Part shown: piece after piece, positions 5,923 to 6,803 of the stretch | How the letters are laid out: the number at the start of each line of letters is the position of its first letter | Position numbering within the stretch: the stretch's first letter is position 1 | Origin: Alphaproteobacteria bacterium | GTDB lineage: Bacteria > Pseudomonadota > Alphaproteobacteria > UBA6615 | Length of the DNA stretch: 6,803 nucleotides | Direction: 5' to 3' | NCBI GenBank assembly: GCA_017643325.1 | Contig: JAEPNS010000173.1 | Location: 243-7,045, forward strand | Program-made: the position numbers and the translations under genes | The notes under the pieces: generated by a model | Told to the model about the DNA's origin: nothing | Seen by the model: only the letters and a program-made list of their open reading frames with translations | Database searches by the model: none

Positions 5923-6737
5923 CCTTCCGCGGCCTTGTCGGCCGCCCGCTGGAGTACCGCCGGCCAGTTGGACAGCGAAACCATGTGCGCATAGGCGATC
6001 GGCAGCCAGTTCTTGCGACGCCAGTCGAGGAAGACCTCGTCGCTGAGCGCCTCGAACTTCTCGCGGTCGATCACCTTGTAGCCCTGCATCTGGATCTTAC
6101 GGTCGTCGGCGAGCCGGATCTCGGTGGAATTGTCGGTCAACAGGCCGCGCTCGTTCAGCTCCGACACGAACTTCTGGGTCGCCTCGTATTGGGCGTGGTA
6201 GGCGCGGCAGAACTCCATCGCCTGGTTCGTGACCTCGGTCGGTTTGCCGTCGCCGTCGAACAGCGGGCGCGCACCGCCCTCTTCCAGGAATCCGGAGTCC
6301 TCGTCCACGCACAGAATGAATTGCTGCTGCTCTGCATTTTCCATCAGGATGAACGGGTAACGCCGGACGTAGGCCGGGACATAGGCGCCACGCGCCCAGT
6401 TCTTGCCCTCCGGATCCACAAATGCGTTGACGCCGGTCCGCAGGCCGGTGATCGCCACCGGCAGGAAGGGCTCCGTGTTGGAGAACACGACGGGATAATG
6501 CCGGGCGGCGATCGCGAACTCGACGACGTTGAGCGGAATCGCGTTGGCATTCGCCGCGAAACCGACATCGATCTCGTCCTTCATTCCGATGCTCGAATGG
6601 CGGCCCGCCTCGATCGGACGCGGCGCCTTGTAGAACAGCGGGAAACGCGGAGCTTCAGCCTCGGCGGCCGTGCCTGCAGCCTGCGGCTCCTCGACCGGCT
6701 CGTCCTTCGCCTTTTCCTTCTTCGGCTTACGCGCCAT
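5907..6737 (-). CDS. SapC family protein
   Basis: This 276-residue protein matches the SapC family, named after a gene in the Campylobacter S-layer locus and common in alphaproteobacteria; its biochemical role is not established. The N-terminus (residues 1-30) is highly charged then Ala/Glu-rich and probably disordered, with no signal peptide or membrane helix, so the protein should be cytoplasmic. The folded part begins at RFPLFYKAPRPI (31-42) and includes VVEFAIAARHYPVVF (71-85), an LPVAITGLR segment (92-100), NWARGAYVPAYVRRYPFIL (113-131) and FILCVDEDS (140-148), the usual SapC landmarks; WLPIAYAHMVSL (244-255) is the C-terminal one. I chose ATG 6737 over the in-frame ATG at 6776 because GGAG lies 8 bases before it and MARKPKK is a natural start. 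It is convergent with the cyclase gene and shares 16 bp with it, so there is no room for a separate terminator. No S-layer gene is visible, so an S-layer role is not supported here. Confidence 0.85.
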   Translation of the reverse strand: MARKPKKEKAKDEPVEEPQAAGTAAEAEAPRFPLFYKAPRPIEAGRHSSIGMKDEIDVGFAANANAIPLNVVEFAIAARHYPVVFSNTEPFLPVAITGLRTGVNAFVDPEGKNWARGAYVPAYVRRYPFILMENAEQQQFILCVDEDSGFLEEGGARPLFDGDGKPTEVTNQAMEFCRAYHAQYEATQKFVSELNERGLLTDNSTEIRLADDRKIQMQGYKVIDREKFEALSDEVFLDWRRKNWLPIAYAHMVSLSNWPAVLQRAADKAAEGQDAG

Positions 6738-6745
6738 CAAACTGT

Positions 6746-6749
6746 CTCC
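6746..6749 (-). promoter_or_regulatory. Ribosome binding site of the SapC-family gene
   Basis: On the minus strand GGAG lies 8 bases before the ATG at 6737. An in-frame ATG at 6776 would add 13 residues running across this site, so the site favours the shorter protein. Confidence 0.6.
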
Positions 6750-6776
6750 GTTGGTTTCCCGGACAAATATGCGCAA

Positions 6777-6803
6777 ACGTTAAAATGAACCGTTAACGCA
6801 ATG
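6777..6803. promoter_or_regulatory. AT-richer leader with TTAACG direct repeats, probable promoter region
   Basis: Upstream of the SapC-family gene the composition turns AT-rich. On the minus strand TTAACG occurs twice, 13 bases apart, and the outer copy sits in the 8-base palindrome CGTTAACG (6791-6798). TTAA-based repeats are typical of alphaproteobacterial control regions, including CtrA sites, but the gap between the two TTAA cores is 9 bases, not the CtrA value of 7. I therefore call it a control region without naming a regulator. The window ends at 6803, cutting it off. Confidence 0.3.

Noticed and set aside
5985..6788. A 267-codon plus-strand frame opposite the SapC-family gene
   Set aside because: The minus strand encodes clear SapC motifs across the same bases, and the plus-strand product has the low-complexity Asp/Arg/Leu/Val look of an antisense frame.

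Overview
This is a GC-rich bacterial chromosomal window, almost entirely coding. The gene families point to an alphaproteobacterium: tandem XdhC-type proteins followed by a molybdopterin-binding/MocA-like fusion, an SdhC-anchored adenylate cyclase, a SapC-family protein, and small periplasmic Sel1 and TPR proteins. I cannot fix the order from sequence alone. I see no mobile element, CRISPR array, tRNA, rRNA or sign of recent transfer.

Region 1 (1-2414, + strand) is a molybdenum-cofactor maturation operon. It holds the 3' end of an XdhC/CoxI-domain gene, an XdhC Rossmann-domain gene 9 bp downstream in the same reading frame, and a 547-residue fusion of a molybdopterin-binding domain with a MobA/MocA-like nucleotidyltransferase, coupled by an ATGA overlap. 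Together they probably make, protect and insert the cytosine-dinucleotide form of Mo cofactor into a xanthine-dehydrogenase or CO-dehydrogenase type enzyme. The structural genes of that enzyme are probably upstream, outside the window.

Region 2 (2415-3505) holds two divergent small genes. One (- strand) is an orphan FlgC-like flagellar rod protein with a GTG start decided by a strong Shine-Dalgarno. The other (+ strand) is an exported Sel1-repeat protein. A UUCG-capped hairpin terminator lies before the next gene.

Region 3 (3506-5922) holds an exported TPR protein (- strand), divergent from a multidomain adenylate cyclase (+ strand). The cyclase has six predicted membrane helices with paired histidines, a [2Fe-2S] ferredoxin domain and a class III cyclase domain carrying the adenine-selective Lys/Asp pair. 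This matches the CyaC design, in which the respiratory quinone redox state controls cAMP synthesis. It is the most interesting gene here, although the type has been described before.

Region 4 (5907-6737, - strand) is a cytoplasmic SapC-family protein. Its 3' end overlaps the cyclase gene by 16 bp, tail to tail. The last 66 bases are its AT-richer upstream region with TTAACG repeats.

From the FlgC-like gene onward strands alternate gene by gene, so genes 4-8 are probably separate transcription units. I do not see a wholly new system. The best leads are the redox-sensing cyclase, the orphan FlgC paralogue and the split XdhC.
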